Source: Parabacteroides distasonis ATCC 8503
GTDB lineage: Bacteria > Bacteroidota > Bacteroidia > Bacteroidales > Tannerellaceae
Reading direction: 5' to 3'
Assembly (NCBI RefSeq): GCF_000012845.1
Contig: NC_009615.1
Location: 2,996,501-3,060,500 of the forward strand
DNA length: 64,000 nt
This document shows, piece after piece, positions 63,116-64,000 of the stretch. The notes beneath the pieces were generated by a model. It did not search any database, was not told where the DNA came from, and was given only the letters and a program-made list of their open reading frames with translations. The first letter of the stretch is position 1, and every line of letters begins with the position of its first letter. The position numbers were made by a program, and so were the translations under genes.

Positions 63116-64000
63116 TTAGATTCTCTCCAATGTAGCTGTAATAAACTCCCAGATCTTCTGTACGGAATGAATATTCACTCGCTCATCCGGTGAGTGCGGA
63201 TATTCCAAATCCGGTCCGATAGAAACCATATCCATATCCGGATAAGCACCTTGGATGATACCGCATTCCAATCCGGCATGCATCACCTTCACCTCAGGTT
63301 CCTTACCAAATAAATCCAGATAGGTAGATTTCATCAAGTTCAAGATCGGGGAATTGATATTAGGCTGCCAGCCATTATAATGACCGGACTCCTCCACCTT
63401 AGCCCCTGCCAAAGCGAATACACTTTCCAGACTTGAGCAAACAGAATCCCTGCGAGACTCGGATGAGCTACGCACCAAGATCTTCACCTCGATCAACTCA
63501 TCAGATGTCTTCACGATCGCCAAGTTAGAGGAAGACTCAACCGTACCCGGGAAATCATGCAACATGCTAATCACACCATTCTGGCAACCCTCGATCGCAT
63601 TGATCAAATCATCCTGTATCTCCTCCGGAATCAACGTAGACGGCAATTCAACCATCTCCGCGACGAAATCGATCTGATCCTCCACACCCATATACTCCGT
63701 ACGGAACATATCTTGGTAATCAGCCACTAGCTCCCAAAGAGACTCCACGTTATCACCCGGAATCGTTATCACGGCAAAAGCCTCACGAGGGATAGCGTTA
63801 GGCAAGGAACCACCCGCCACAGAGGACAAGCGAGCGCCATAATCACAAACCGCCTCTTTCAAGAAACGGAAGATCAACTTATTCGCATTCGCACGCCCTA
63901 AATGAATATCCACACCGGAATGGCCACCTTTCAAGCCAGACAAGCTAACCTTGACAGCCACGTCACCTTCCGGAATATAAGTATCCTCCTTAAATTGGAA
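63116..64000 (-). CDS. pepD: Aminoacyl-histidine dipeptidase (PepD, M20), 3' part
   Basis: Partial: the frame runs off the right edge (upstream residues read FQFKEDTYIPEGD before VAVKVSLSGL), so the start is outside. About 295 codons are visible. LSGLKGGHSGVDIHLGRANA is the PepD lid-domain signature; MHAGLECGIIQGAYPDMDMV and SIGPDLEYPHSPDERVNIHS carry the Glu and C-terminal His metal ligands. A cytosolic zinc dipeptidase releasing histidine and other residues from dipeptides such as carnosine. Confidence 0.93.
   Translation of the reverse strand, partial: FQFKEDTYIPEGDVAVKVSLSGLKGGHSGVDIHLGRANANKLIFRFLKEAVCDYGARLSSVAGGSLPNAIPREAFAVITIPGDNVESLWELVADYQDMFRTEYMGVEDQIDFVAEMVELPSTLIPEEIQDDLINAIEGCQNGVISMLHDFPGTVESSSNLAIVKTSDELIEVKILVRSSSESRRDSVCSSLESVFALAGAKVEESGHYNGWQPNINSPILNLMKSTYLDLFGKEPEVKVMHAGLECGIIQGAYPDMDMVSIGPDLEYPHSPDERVNIHSVQKIWEFITATLERI

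Overview
The window reads as chromosome of a gut Bacteroidales bacterium, most likely Parabacteroides (P. distasonis-like). The evidence is SusC/SusD proteins, Bacteroidetes promoters (TTG about 22 bp upstream of TAnnTTTG), a PorU/PorV type IX secretion pair, DUF4834/DUF5683/DUF3127 proteins, and three large secreted proteins sharing a DUF6383-type C-terminus. I recall these last as the P. distasonis S-layer glycoprotein family with phase-variable promoters.

Layout. (1) 1-3.6 kb: the first S-layer-like gene (minus strand), its invertible promoter and a partial intergenic repeat. (2) 4.1-12.0 kb: an AT-rich integrated element bounded by 46-bp direct repeats of the 3' half of tRNA-Pro(GGG). It carries a tyrosine integrase, an excisionase-like HTH protein, a gene II-type replication protein, a GIY-YIG-like nuclease, unknown cargo and two tandem gene remnants. 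(3) 12-18.8 kb: housekeeping genes (aroB, alaS, M23 peptidase, MerR regulator, DUF3127, Ca/Na antiporter). (4) 18.9-23.8 kb: a lone susC/susD pair with a 700-bp leader region. (5) 24.5-36.3 kb: spoT, an Lrp regulator, metY, a LytTR two-component system, the parA-parB-DUF5683-mltD operon, and a decayed small operon. (6) 36.4-40.8 kb: the second S-layer-like gene with repeats and a promoter facing it. (7) 40.8-57.3 kb: birA, yraN, tadA, pssA/psd, an AddA-like helicase-nuclease, a SUI1 factor, a hybrid sensor kinase, and the rex-FAH-porU-porV-ispF operon. (8) 57.3-64 kb: a DUF6383 relic fused to a damaged BRO gene, the third S-layer-like gene with an invertible promoter, an Rpn-type nuclease gene, and the 3' part of pepD.

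How it fits together. The three DUF6383 genes carry the same promoter cassette. For the genes at 0.3 kb and 58 kb the cassette lies between inverted repeats and points away from the gene (OFF as sequenced). For the gene at 37 kb it points toward the gene and lacks an obvious inverted-repeat pair, so it looks locked ON. The DUF6383 tail resembles a type IX sorting domain, and PorU (sortase) and PorV (shuttle) lie in the same window. This suggests a switchable surface coat exported by T9SS. Repeated intergenic elements, relic tails and direct repeats around these genes show that the loci recombine.
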